Part shown: one piece after another, positions 32,078 to 41,422 of the stretch
How positions within the stretch are numbered: the first letter of the stretch is position 1
Layout of the letters: each line of letters opens with the position of its first letter
Assembly (NCBI GenBank): GCA_964652775.1
Contig: CAZZAM010000016.1
Span: 1-64,000 of the forward strand
Source: UBA11346 sp038060575
GTDB lineage: Bacteria > Planctomycetota > UBA11346
Reading direction: 5' to 3'
Length of the DNA stretch: 64,000 nucleotides
Made by a program: the position numbers and the translations under genes
Notes under the pieces: generated by a model
Seen by the model: the letters and a program-made list of their open reading frames with translations, nothing else
Database searches by the model: none
Told to the model about the DNA's origin: nothing

Positions 32078-33723
32078 GCCGACGCTCCTGCACAGAGGGA
32101 CTTGGCTTGTGCTCGTGCAGCAGGCCCACCGCCAAGCATCTCGGCGATTTCGGACAGACGAGCCTCGCCAGTGAGGGAGGTTACTTCGACCGTTGTTTGC
32201 TGACGTCCTTGGCGTTTTTTCACCATGAAGTGCGTTTGTGCTCTGGCGGCGACTTGCGGCGTATGCGTCACGGCGAGCACGGTACGACCACGCGCCAGTT
32301 GAGCAAGTTTTCCACCAATGGCTGCACCCAGTCGTCCACCAACCCCGGCATCGACTTCATCGAATACGAGCAATGGCGCGCCGGAGTCTTCGGCAAGGCT
32401 TGCGGCCAGAGCAAGCATCAGTCGCGAGGTCTCGCCACCCGATGCGACGTCGCGCAATGGACCAGCAGGCATGCCCGGATTGGTTTTGACATGCAACTCC
32501 ATGCCAATAAGGCCGAGGCTGGATGGTCCGGCGGTTGGATTATCGTGTAATTCAATGCGCGCTTTCGGCATACCCAGGTCAACGAGGTGCCGATGAACTT
32601 CGGTGGCAAGGCGTTGAAACGCTTCTCGTCGAGCGCTGGCGAGTGCGCGACCACTGCGCTCGCGTTGCTGTTTGGCGGTAGCCAACTCGGCATCAATGGT
32701 AGCCCGTCGTCCATCAAGGCCGTCCAACTCAGCGATACGGCGATCGATATCAGCCAGAGCGACAAAGAGCGCCTGTTCGTTGCCGCCATGTTTGCGTATC
32801 AGCGAGTTGTAGGCATCGATGCGTTCGCTGAGCGTGGCCAGCTCGGTGGGATCAGCGGTGATGCCATCCGCGGCCGAAGCGCAGGCGGCTGAGGCTGCCT
32901 GCAACATCTCTACTGCTGCCGTCAATTGCGCGCCAGCCTCGCGCAGCGAAGCACTTGGTGCATCGGCTAGGCGACGCGCAAAACGTCCGGTAATGCGGGT
33001 GGCAGAGCGATCGTCGTCACACAACGCAGCGGTGGCTTCAGCGCAGAGCGTGCGCCAGGCTTCGGCTTGGGACAGGAGTTGATGGCGGGCTTCAAGCTCA
33101 CTGAGTTCACCGGGCTTGGGACCGAGCTCAGCAAACTCTTGGCGTTGGAAACGCAGAAATTCCAGTTCACGCGCGCTACCGCGATCGCCTTCGCTGAGTG
33201 CGCGTGCGGTTGACTCCAAATCGAGGACTCGGCGATGAACTTCGGTATAGGCGGTGGCTTGTGCGCCCAGTCCGCCGTGACTGTCGATGGCTGCCAGTTG
33301 TTGCGCAGGATCAGCCAAACGTCTGGCTTGGTCTTGGGCGTGAATCTCGACCAATTCGCTGGATGCGGCGCGTAGCGCAGTGACGGTGACCGGAATATCG
33401 TTGATCCATGCTTGACCGCGGCCGTCACGACGAATGCGCCTACGAATGATGAAGGCGCCATCACTGTCAGCGACACCGCAGCGTTCTCTGACTTGGACAG
33501 CGCGAGCAGTGGAGACGGAGAAGTCGGCTGCGAGTTCGCAGGTGTCGCTTGCCGGACCGATAACGTCGGCAGACGCGCGGCCGCCAGCCACCAGCTCCAG
33601 AGCATCGAGCAGGAGCGACTTACCGGCACCGGTTTCGCCACTGATGACGGCCAAGCCTTCACCAGGATTGAGACTGGCGCGATCGACAATGAGGAGGTTA
33701 GTGATGATCAGTTCGCGGAGCAT
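32074..33723 (-). CDS. recN: DNA repair protein RecN
   Basis: A 549-residue SMC-like ATPase in double-strand-break repair. It starts MLRELIITNLLIVD, with Walker A GETGAGKS (29-36), a central coiled coil, signature DVASGGETSRLMLA, Walker B LLVFDEVDAGVGG and VLAVTHTPQVAA. Length is normal. An open frame continues 112 residues upstream, but that part is the out-of-frame shadow of the Lys/Ala tail of the neighbouring gene. ATG 33723 is 67 nt after that gene's stop. It overlaps the STAS gene. Confidence 0.96.
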   Translation of the reverse strand: MLRELIITNLLIVDRASLNPGEGLAVISGETGAGKSLLLDALELVAGGRASADVIGPASDTCELAADFSVSTARAVQVRERCGVADSDGAFIIRRRIRRDGRGQAWINDIPVTVTALRAASSELVEIHAQDQARRLADPAQQLAAIDSHGGLGAQATAYTEVHRRVLDLESTARALSEGDRGSARELEFLRFQRQEFAELGPKPGELSELEARHQLLSQAEAWRTLCAEATAALCDDDRSATRITGRFARRLADAPSASLREAGAQLTAAVEMLQAASAACASAADGITADPTELATLSERIDAYNSLIRKHGGNEQALFVALADIDRRIAELDGLDGRRATIDAELATAKQQRERSGRALASARREAFQRLATEVHRHLVDLGMPKARIELHDNPTAGPSSLGLIGMELHVKTNPGMPAGPLRDVASGGETSRLMLALAASLAEDSGAPLLVFDEVDAGVGGRLGAAIGGKLAQLARGRTVLAVTHTPQVAARAQTHFMVKKRQGRQQTTVEVTSLTGEARLSEIAEMLGGGPAARAQAKSLCAGASA

Positions 33724-33790
33724 AGCAAAAGTGGCACCCGACGCGGTGCGCCGGGTGCCAATCGTGTAGCTAGGCTGGCCAGAGCCAGTG

Positions 33791-35831
33791 TCAGGGTGAG
33801 GGGGTTGCCTTAGGGGCTGACTTGCCTGCTTCGGCATCAGCTTTCGCTTTGGCCTCGGCGGCTGCTTTGGCTTTCGCAGCTTCGGCATCGGCCTTCGCTT
33901 TGGCTTCAGCGTCAGCTTTGGCTTTCGCTTCGGCGGCTGCTTTGGCTTTCGCAGCTTCGGCATCGGCCATCGCTTTGGCTTCAGCATAAGCTTTTGCTTT
34001 CGCTTCGGCAGCGGCCTTGGCCTCGGCGGCTGCTTTGGCGGCTTTCGCCGCTTCGGCATCGGCCTTCACTTTGGCTTCAGCATCAGCTTTGGCTTTCGCT
34101 TCGGCGGCAGCTTTGGCGGCTTTCGCCGCTTCGGCATCGGCCTTCACTTTGGCTTCAGCATCAGNNNNNNNNNNNNNNNNNNNNNNNNNNNNNNNNNNNN
34201 NNNNNNNNNNNNNNNNNNNNNNNNNNNNNNNNNNNNNNNNNNNNNNNNNNNNNNNNNNNNNNNNCTTTGGCTTTCGCTTCGGCGGCAGCTTTGGCTTCGG
34301 CGGCTGCCTTGGCGGCCTTCGCAGCTTCGGCATCGGCCCTTACTTTGGCTTCAGCGTCAGCTTTGGCTTTTGCTTCAGCTGCTGCTTTGGCTTCGGCAGC
34401 GGCCTTCGCGGCTTCAGCATCAGCTTTCGCTTTTGCTTCAGCTGCGGCTTTTGCTGCTTCAGCATCGGCTTTGGCTTTTGCTTCAGCTGCTGCTTTGGCA
34501 TCGGCGTCGATGAACACCTGCAGGGCGGCTTTGGCCCCAGCGTGGTTGGGATCGGCGGCCAAGGCTGCGCGGTAGCGCTCACTGGCAATCTCGCGAATTG
34601 AAGCGCCCTTGGGATTTGACCCAGGCAGCTCGACCTTGGCGACCGCGGCGGCTTCGATCACCTGACCCGACAGCCACATGGCATCAGCGTCCTGGGCGGC
34701 AAGGCGCAAGGTTATGTCGCATTCTTTCAGCGCGATGGGGAAATCAGCGGCGTTGCCTTTGATGCCACGGTGGAGGTACGCGGCGGCAACAGCGCGGTGT
34801 GCGCGGGCGTCTTTCGGCGTGAGATCAATAGCCTTTCGCAGCATGTCGATAGCTTCGTCGTTTTTGCCCTGCTGGTCAAGAATCCGGCCAAGTGACAAAC
34901 GAACGGCTGCGTCAGTGGGACGCATGCGTACGGCGCGATCACTCTGCATACGAGCTTCTTCGTAATTGCCCAATCCGGCAAGGCTTGAACCAAGTACGGC
35001 ATACGACTCGCTGAGAGTTGGATCCAGTGCGATGGCCTTCCGCGCCTCGTCGGCGGCAGCGGCAAATTGTGCTTGGCTGGCGCCAGACGTTTCGCTGAGG
35101 CTACGCGCCAACGCAGCGTGAAGCAGGGCGCGACTGCTGCCGTCGATCCGGGGGTCGGCATCAGCAAGTTTCACGACGGATTGCAGAATGACGGAGGCTT
35201 CCTGCCAGCGCGATGCGGCCATGAGCGAACGTGCGCGCAACTCACCGGCACTAATTTGAGCAGTTGCGGGCAGGTTTTCTGATAAGGCTGCCGAGAAATG
35301 TTCCTCAGCGAGATCGCGAACATCCTGAGATGCAAAAACGATAGCTTGTTCAAGATGGGCAATGGCAGAATCGGTGAAGGCGCCCTTATTGATCACCGGG
35401 CGCAAGGCCAAAATATCTATCCACGGCTGACCATCCATGATTGAGACGACCTGGGCTTCAATCTCGACCTGCTGATACTTGGCAAGGCGCGAAACGCGAT
35501 CGGCTCCAGGTGCATCTTTGCCCATATAGAGCGTTGGCAGCGGTTTCGCACGCACGGACGACTCCCATAGTTGAGCCCGGTCGCTCCAGACGGCGCAGTT
35601 GAGATACCGTTCAGGACGGAAATGGGAGCGTTGATTGTCGTAGAGGTTTTGGATCCCAATCCAGGTGACATGAAACCGAATCTTCGCAGATAGGTATGCT
35701 TGCGGATTATCGATCAGTTGTTCGTAGGTGACAACTTGCGTCCGCCGTGTCTCGACGGTGGTCGTATCCGAAGCGGCGGACAGTGAGGTGGCGCAGCACA
35801 AGGCGGCAAGCAACATGATTCCTGAACGCAC
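33791..35831 (-). CDS. Secreted TPR protein with long Ala/Lys/Glu-rich tail (interrupted by gap)
   Basis: The protein starts best at GTG 35831 (AAGGAG five bases upstream), with signal peptide GIMLLAALCCATSLSAA. Residues about 20-150 contain a beta-rich region with conserved Trp/Tyr (FHVTWIGIQNLYDNQRSHFR). TPR repeats follow (about 170-410): SYAVLGSSLAGLGNYEEARM, RLSLGRILDQQGKNDEAIDM and AHRAVAAAYLHRG. From about 450 on it is low complexity of DAEAKAKADAEAAKAA type, a long helical or coiled-coil tail like TolA's. 100 Ns (34165-34264) fall in this tail; the reading frame on the two sides differs, so the true gap length is not 100. The tail resumes and ends SAPKATPSP at 33791. It lies between dnaA and recN. 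Function unknown; periplasmic scaffold or bridging is inference. Confidence 0.72.
34165..34264. other. Assembly gap (100 Ns) in low-complexity coding repeat
   Basis: The gap lies where near-identical 33-nt units of the Ala/Lys/Glu tail abut, so it probably reflects repeats too alike to assemble. The number of missing repeats is unknown. Confidence 0.95.
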
Positions 35832-36008
35832 TGGGACTCCTTCGGCACATGCCGGGGACGGTGAGGGCACTAGGTTATAGGGAGGCAGGGACGCGGGCTC
35901 AAGTGTGGTCTGGCGGGGCGGTGGCCATTACCCGTTGTGGCACGGTTGGTCAGCCACGCAGGACCAATATCCCAATCTCTGCCAATGAGTTTGCTGGCTG
36001 GTCGCCTT

Positions 36009-37433
36009 TCAACGCTTGGCGCGCAGGACCAAATCAGCAATAAAGCCATCAATTTCTGGGTCTTGGCCACGCATTTTAGCGACCTGTGAGCAGGCATAAA
36101 CTACGCTGGTGTGATTCTTGAGCCCGAAGGTCTCTCCGACGGCCCCGTAGGTATCACCGGTGACATGGCGGAGGACGTACATGGCGACATGCCGGGCGGT
36201 AGCCCGGGGGTGGGTCTTGGCGCGACCGTTCAAATCGTTGGGTTGTAAACCATAATGAGCTGCCACTTCGCGACGGACCATGGCCGCAGCATCTTCGCCG
36301 CGTTCACGACCGACGAGATCGGCCAAGCACTGACGAGCCGCCGCTAAGTCAAGTTTGCGCTGAAAACTATGAGAGAATTGGACGAGCCGATTCACGGCGC
36401 CTTCAAGCATGCGGACATTATCGGTGACATGCTGGGCAACGTAGTCGGCGGCTTCGTCGGGCAGGTCGGCGCCCTGTTCGCGGGCACGCCGAGCGATGAT
36501 CTCGCGACGGACTTCCAGGTCTGGTCGCTCGAGGGGGACAACCAAGCCGCCCGAGAAGCGCTGCACGAAACGTTCTTCCAGATATTGAATGTCCTTAGGG
36601 CTCGCGTCACTGGTAATCACGACTTTCTTTCCGTGATTTGCCAAGTGGTCGAAGGTTGCGAATAGCTCGTCTTTGGTTTTTTCCTTTTGACCCTTACTCA
36701 GAAAGTGGATGTCGTCGATCAAGAGAAGATCGGGATGGCGCATGCGGACCCGGAAGGCGGCCAGTGCTGCGCCGCCACCTTCACAGGCCTCGATGAATTC
36801 ATTGGTGAATTGTTCGCAGCGGACGTAGAGGACTTTGCTCTTGGGATGCCGTTCCTTGAACGCCAGGGCCAGGCCCTGTTCGAGGTGGGTTTTACCAAGC
36901 CCGGAAGGCCCGTGGATGAAGGTTGGATTAACCGGATTCTCTGGGCGCTCTAAGACGCGGCGAACGGCGTCGTAGGCGAGACGGTTGCAGGGTCCAACGA
37001 CGAAATCGTCAAGCAGGCGCGAGCCAGGGCGTGGACCGACCTTGGCTATCGGTTCGCCGGCATGGGAGACGCGCGCCAACTCACGCTCATGGGCGAGAAC
37101 AGCCGTGCCGGGAATGCGGCAGCGAATGGATTTGACTTCAACGCCGGTAATTTCAGCAACCGCAATGCGAATCAGTGGACCAAAGCGCTCGCTGAGCGGG
37201 CGCGTGTAGATCGGGGTTGGGCATTCCAAGACGAGGACACCATCCTCAATGGTGATTGGTCGTACTTTAGGTGTGTCGAGCCACAGGCGAACACCGGGTT
37301 CGTTGCCATGCGCACGAACGCGTGCGATGACTTGAGGCCAAGCTGTTGTGAGTTCGATGGTCGCGCGTGGTGCCACAGGGTCTTCGATTGGGCCAGGGGG
37401 TCGGATCTGTAGGAATGAGATTGAGGATGGCAA
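36009..37433 (-). CDS. dnaA: Chromosomal replication initiator DnaA
   Basis: A protein of up to 474 residues that opens the replication origin. An N-terminal domain I-like part (about 25-100) and a short linker precede the AAA+ domain: Walker A GPSGLGKTH (175-183), Walker B LLLIDDIHFL (236-245), sensor segment VVITSDASPKDI. The DNA-binding domain ends in AMYVLRHVTGDTYGAVGETFGLKNHTSVVYA, carrying the family's basic-loop and His-Thr signature. The frame opens at TTG 37433, without a ribosome-binding site; GTG 37376 is an alternative. dnaN, gyrB and rpmH are not beside it, and no cluster of DnaA boxes was seen. Confidence 0.94.
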   Translation of the reverse strand: MPSSISFLQIRPPGPIEDPVAPRATIELTTAWPQVIARVRAHGNEPGVRLWLDTPKVRPITIEDGVLVLECPTPIYTRPLSERFGPLIRIAVAEITGVEVKSIRCRIPGTAVLAHERELARVSHAGEPIAKVGPRPGSRLLDDFVVGPCNRLAYDAVRRVLERPENPVNPTFIHGPSGLGKTHLEQGLALAFKERHPKSKVLYVRCEQFTNEFIEACEGGGAALAAFRVRMRHPDLLLIDDIHFLSKGQKEKTKDELFATFDHLANHGKKVVITSDASPKDIQYLEERFVQRFSGGLVVPLERPDLEVRREIIARRAREQGADLPDEAADYVAQHVTDNVRMLEGAVNRLVQFSHSFQRKLDLAAARQCLADLVGRERGEDAAAMVRREVAAHYGLQPNDLNGRAKTHPRATARHVAMYVLRHVTGDTYGAVGETFGLKNHTSVVYACSQVAKMRGQDPEIDGFIADLVLRAKR

Positions 37434-37475
37434 GGACGGAGAGCCGGTGTCCGCACCGACCCCATGACGAGCGCA

Positions 37476-38633
37476 TCAGCCACGTGCCTCGGAGGACGAA
37501 GGCGAACGGAGCAGAGCGATCAACTGGGCGCGCGTTGGCGACTCGGCCGTGCGCACATAATGGCAGCTGGTTGCGGCGCCGATCTGGAGACAATGTGCTG
37601 GGCTTACACCGCTGAGTAACGCGCTAAAAAAGCCAGCGTTGAAGTGATCACCTGCGCCAGTCGTGATTTTTGGTTTCGGTTCGAAGAACCCTTCGGCAGC
37701 GGCGGTTCCACCAGACCACGCGACGGCGGACGAGCGCACCATGTGACACATAACCATGCCGAGACCAAGTTTGCTGCGTAGCGCAACGCAGGACTCGCGG
37801 GCTGCTTCCCACTCCGGCTGGCGGGTGGAGTAGGCGATGCCATATACATCGCACAGTTGGCGACATTCACTCTCATTGAGACCGAGAACGACCTCGCTAT
37901 GGGCTTGGATTGCCGACAGGGCCTGCATACCGGCCTGGATATCAGCATTGGTGCGACGATGAGGATCGCAGAGGTCAACAAACCAGTAAGGCCGATCCGA
38001 GCGCAGGCCTGGCAGCACTTCTTTGGCCATGCGTCGCCAAATATCGGTCAGACCTTGGGTTTGGGTCCAGTTGATCGTCGCGATGCCGGCACTGTTCTTG
38101 AGCATCAATTTCAGGCCCTCGCTGCCGCCACAGGTGGCGGTTATGCTGGCGAAAGTGATTTCGTTCAAGGGAGCAGAGATATTCAGCATGATCTTGCCGT
38201 CATCAAATTCGAGCGCGTTCGTCACTGCCGGAGGACCGAGCGACAAGGTACGCTTGGCCCGCGAAGCGAGTCCTTGAAACACCGGCTCGATGGTAGGTTT
38301 GCCAAGAATCCCCAGGATGGTGACCGGTAGATCCTGAGCGCAGAGCGCGTTGGCCATGATCGGACCATTACCACCGAGCTTGGTCGTCGTGATGACCGAG
38401 CCAAACCCAGCACTCTTTCCTGCGGCGGCACTTACTTTCGCGCCAAACGTCGCAATCGTTTCAATTCGCGAGTAGGTGTTCAGATCGGTGCGCTTGTCAA
38501 CAATATCGATGATATGATCAATGAAGCCATCAAAACCGACGAGGACTTCAGGACGGCAACCTGCTGGAACGTTGGCCAGCGCTTGGGCTGCGGCAGCGCA
38601 GATGTTGGCGTGGTCGCGACGGGCGTCCTGCAT
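37476..38633 (-). CDS. PfkB-family carbohydrate kinase
   Basis: A 385-residue ribokinase-fold kinase. The C-terminal signature TTGAGDHFNAGF (about 330) provides the catalytic Asp and the anion hole. An N-terminal VGFDGFIDHII and TKLGGNGPIMANAL match the substrate-binding part (the GGN motif). The substrate cannot be read from the sequence: sugars, nucleosides and sugar phosphates are all possible. GGAGAG lies four bases before ATG 38633. It precedes dnaA by 42 nt on the same strand, so the two may be cotranscribed; this is unusual and may be chance. Confidence 0.85.
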   Translation of the reverse strand: MQDARRDHANICAAAAQALANVPAGCRPEVLVGFDGFIDHIIDIVDKRTDLNTYSRIETIATFGAKVSAAAGKSAGFGSVITTTKLGGNGPIMANALCAQDLPVTILGILGKPTIEPVFQGLASRAKRTLSLGPPAVTNALEFDDGKIMLNISAPLNEITFASITATCGGSEGLKLMLKNSAGIATINWTQTQGLTDIWRRMAKEVLPGLRSDRPYWFVDLCDPHRRTNADIQAGMQALSAIQAHSEVVLGLNESECRQLCDVYGIAYSTRQPEWEAARESCVALRSKLGLGMVMCHMVRSSAVAWSGGTAAAEGFFEPKPKITTGAGDHFNAGFFSALLSGVSPAHCLQIGAATSCHYVRTAESPTRAQLIALLRSPSSSEARG

Positions 38634-38995
38634 GGGCTCTCCGGGGGAGGCGACGCTAACCCCGATCGCCGTGTGGCAAGATGGTTTTCATATTTATCGG
38701 ACGAGGTCCCTGGGTGACCGAACGAGGTTCTTGGAGTTGAGCAAATTCAACTTGCATCAGAAGAAAAAAGGCAATGGGCAGTCAATGCGGCTTCTTTGTT
38801 GAGTCGGCTGTGGTGGTTGTTGGCAAGAAGGCGTGGTTCAGGCGTCGGAACATGGGTGAAATGTCATGCCGACAGTGGATTCAGGACATGTATATCGTTT
38901 TATGACCTCGTCATGGTTGCAGATGCGAAAATCGTATACAATCGACCCCGGTGCGCGGCCGTCATCATTCGGAACCACTCACTTGAGAAGGACCT
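38634..38995 (+). promoter_or_regulatory. Intergenic region between pfkB-like and merR-like genes
   Basis: This 362-nt stretch has no credible gene. A TACAAT (38937-38942) is a good -10 for the rightward MerR-type gene, 53 nt before its ATG, but its -35 is weak. A small GTTGA/TCAAC hairpin lies near 38735-38750. The left part must also hold the leftward promoter of the kinase gene; I see no clear hexamers there. Confidence 0.35.
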
Positions 38996-39844
38996 ATGCA
39001 CGTTACTGAATTCGCTCCGCGGGCCCCAGCCGCGCAGGCGCTCAATATCAATGAGGCAAGCAAGGCTTGTGGTCTGAGTCCGAGCGTTCTCCGTATTTGG
39101 GAACTGCGTTATGGCTGGCCCAGTCCGCGGCGACGGGGCAACGGATACCGCGCCTACATGCCCAATCAGGTCCAGGATCTCATCCGGGTGGCGACTTTAG
39201 TCAGATCTGGAAAAGCCATCAGTGAATTGATCGTTGATGGACTTCCTAGTTGGCCGGCTGGCGAGGTCGTGGTGCAGACGCCCCGTGGACTGCCCAAGAC
39301 CAAAGAGCTACCCCGGATGCATCAGCCCGCCGCGCGCAAGATTCAGGAGACGATCATTGATGCGTTGGAGATGCGTCATGTGCAGGCTGTCCGGGAATGC
39401 ATGCAGTTCGCGATCCTGCAACTGCGGCCAGACGATGAGCCGGTGTCTGTATTGGTGCCGGTAATCCATGGCATTGCCGAAGCGCGCGCCAATGGTCGTC
39501 CGTTCGCGGAGGAAACTGAACTGCTGCAAGCCGTGCGCTCGCGCATCGAACAGCTGTCGCGGGCCATGAAGCAACCGCCAGGTGCGACGGCGGTGGTGCC
39601 GTTATCTGACGGACAAGACCATGTGCTCGCCCAGTTGGTGGCGCTGATGTTGAATCAACGTTGTCAATTAGCGGTATACAGCGGCACGAAGCCAGCAAGG
39701 CCCAAACGCTGGATCGCCGTAGGCGAAGGAGCGTCGCCTGGCGCCCTTGGCCGCATGTCGATATTTGGCGGCGAGGGGCAGTGTTCCCTTGCTGCACTGA
39801 GCGACGTGAGCACAGCCCCACCGTGGGCTGTCGCTTTGCACTGA
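38996..39844 (+). CDS. MerR-family regulator with degenerate B12-binding (CarH-like) domain
   Basis: A 282-residue regulator; AAGGA precedes ATG 38996. Residues 15-85 are a MerR winged helix (LNINEASKACGLSPSVLRIWELRYGWPSPRR..NGYRAY). Residues 110-190 look like the four-helix cap of CarH/LitR light-sensing repressors (NGRPFAEETELLQAVRSRI, aligning with the family's E-H motif as E-T). Residues 195-232, ATAVVPLSDGQDHVLAQLV, resemble the first part of a cobalamin-binding Rossmann fold: His209 sits where the lower-ligand His of E-x-H-x-x-G would be, but the Gly is Ala. The domain is about 50 residues shorter than usual. It may have lost B12 or bind another ligand. Enolase converges on it with 8 nt between stops. 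Confidence 0.78.
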   Translation: MHVTEFAPRAPAAQALNINEASKACGLSPSVLRIWELRYGWPSPRRRGNGYRAYMPNQVQDLIRVATLVRSGKAISELIVDGLPSWPAGEVVVQTPRGLPKTKELPRMHQPAARKIQETIIDALEMRHVQAVRECMQFAILQLRPDDEPVSVLVPVIHGIAEARANGRPFAEETELLQAVRSRIEQLSRAMKQPPGATAVVPLSDGQDHVLAQLVALMLNQRCQLAVYSGTKPARPKRWIAVGEGASPGALGRMSIFGGEGQCSLAALSDVSTAPPWAVALH

Positions 39845-39852
39845 GCGGTCGG

Positions 39853-41154
39853 TCAGCGGTAGAGGTTGTAAAACGTCTTGAGACCGCGATACGCGGCTTC
39901 GCTGCCGAGTTCTTCCTCGATGCGGATCAATTGATTGTATTTTGCGATGCGATCCGTGCGGCTGGCCGAACCGGTCTTGATCTGGCCGCAGTTGGTCGCG
40001 ACCGCGATGTCAGCGATGGTTGCATCTTCAGTCTCGCCGGAGCGGTGCGAGAGAATTGCGGTATAACCAGCCTTTTGCGCCATGTTCACCGCATCAAGCG
40101 TCTCGGTCAGGGTGCCGATCTGGTTCACTTTCACCAGGATCGAGTTGCACGCGCCCTGGCTGATGCCCTGTGACAGCCGCTTGGGATTAGTAACGAAGAA
40201 ATCGTCGCCAACGACCTGCACGGTTTTGCCCATGCGCTGGGTCATCTTCACGTAGCCGGTCCAGTCATCCTGGTCGAGCGGATCTTCGATCGAAATGATC
40301 GGATACTTTGCGGCCCAACCGGCGAACAGATCGACCATCTCATCGGCGGAGAACAGTTTGCCCGGATTCGATTTCCAGAACTTGTAGCCCTTCTTGCCGC
40401 CTTCGTCGAATAACTCGGACGACGCGCAGTCCATCGCGATGCAGAAATCACCGTCGCGGCCGGGCTTGTAGCCAGCTTTGACGATCGCATCCATGATGTA
40501 CTTGAGCGCTTCTTCATTGTCGATGTTCGGTGCGAAGCCGCCTTCGTCGCCAACGTTGGTGTTGTGGCCGGCCTTCTTCAGCACGCCTTTCAGTGCGTGG
40601 AATACTTCGCAGACCTGACGAATCGCGTCAGACCACGTCTTGGCACCGACTGGCATCACCATGAATTCCTGAAAGTCGACTTTGTTGTCGGCGTGCTTGC
40701 CGCCGTTGATGATGTTCGCCATTGGCACCGGCAGTTGCCGTGCATTGGTGCCACCGATGTAGCGGTAGAGCGGCTGACCGATCGAGGTCGCCGCGGCCTT
40801 CGCAGTGGCGAGCGACACGCCGAGAATCGCGTTTGCGCCCATGTTGGCTTTGTTTTCGGTGCCATCCATCTCGATCATCTTCGCGTCAATGAGGCGCTGC
40901 GCGGTGGCGTCGAGACCGATCAATTCTGGACCAAGCTTCTCGTTGACGTTGGCAACCGCTTTCAGCACGCCCTTGCCAAGGTACTTCGTCTTGTCGCCGT
41001 CACGCAGTTCGACTGCTTCGTAAGCACCAGTTGAAGCGCCCGAGGGAACCGCTGCGCGACCGAGCGAGCCGTCCTCCAGCGTCACATCGACTTCGATGGT
41101 CGGATTGCCGCGACTGTCGATGATCTGGCGGGCCTTGACGTTCTCGATGTACAT
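39853..41154 (-). CDS. eno: Enolase
   Basis: A 433-residue glycolytic enzyme (2-phosphoglycerate to phosphoenolpyruvate). It opens MYIENVKARQIIDSRGNPT, with the mobile loop VPSGASTG. FQEFMVMPVG and NVGDEGGFAPN supply the catalytic acids; ILVKVNQIGTLTET provides the catalytic Lys, and LSHRSGETED the signature. All expected active-site residues are visible. The ATG at 41154 is certain from homology. The gene stands alone, with a scaffold gap about 110 nt upstream. Confidence 0.98.
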   Translation of the reverse strand: MYIENVKARQIIDSRGNPTIEVDVTLEDGSLGRAAVPSGASTGAYEAVELRDGDKTKYLGKGVLKAVANVNEKLGPELIGLDATAQRLIDAKMIEMDGTENKANMGANAILGVSLATAKAAATSIGQPLYRYIGGTNARQLPVPMANIINGGKHADNKVDFQEFMVMPVGAKTWSDAIRQVCEVFHALKGVLKKAGHNTNVGDEGGFAPNIDNEEALKYIMDAIVKAGYKPGRDGDFCIAMDCASSELFDEGGKKGYKFWKSNPGKLFSADEMVDLFAGWAAKYPIISIEDPLDQDDWTGYVKMTQRMGKTVQVVGDDFFVTNPKRLSQGISQGACNSILVKVNQIGTLTETLDAVNMAQKAGYTAILSHRSGETEDATIADIAVATNCGQIKTGSASRTDRIAKYNQLIRIEEELGSEAAYRGLKTFYNLYR

Positions 41155-41422
41155 GCTGCTTCCTGTTCAGGTGGACGCGCAAGCTAGAGAAAATCTGGCG
41201 GGTGGGAAGGGGTGTCCTGGGATCGCCGACTTGGACTCCGCCGCCCACGCGCCCACTGGACNNNNNNNNNNACTTAGGGGGACATGCATCCCGCCGAGCT
41301 GTCGTCGGATTTCGGTCTTAGCGTTCCTTTGTTGCGCAGCATTTTTTTCTCTCACCGCCTAGTTTCCGATACCCCGAAAATAAGCAAGCTTGCCGCGCCG
41401 TGGGAAACGCGGCGATCCCAGG
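41155..41422. other. Intergenic region with 10-N gap and diverged REP-like copies
   Basis: This 268-nt region between enolase and the hydrolase contains N at 41262-41271. A diverged REP-like copy lies at 41394-41422 (minus strand, CTGGGATCGCCGCGTTTCCC), and CCTGGGATCGCCGACTTGG at 41215-41233 looks like a partial copy on the plus strand. The gap may therefore fall between repeats. No gene is seen. Confidence 0.5.

Noticed and set aside
33724..34059. N-terminal extension of RecN by 112 residues
   Set aside because: It is the shifted-frame reading of the neighbouring low-complexity tail; RecN homology starts exactly at ATG 33723.
34017..34601. Long plus-strand frames across the Ala/Lys/Glu repeat
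   Set aside because: They are antisense shadows of the repeat with biased composition and run through Ns.
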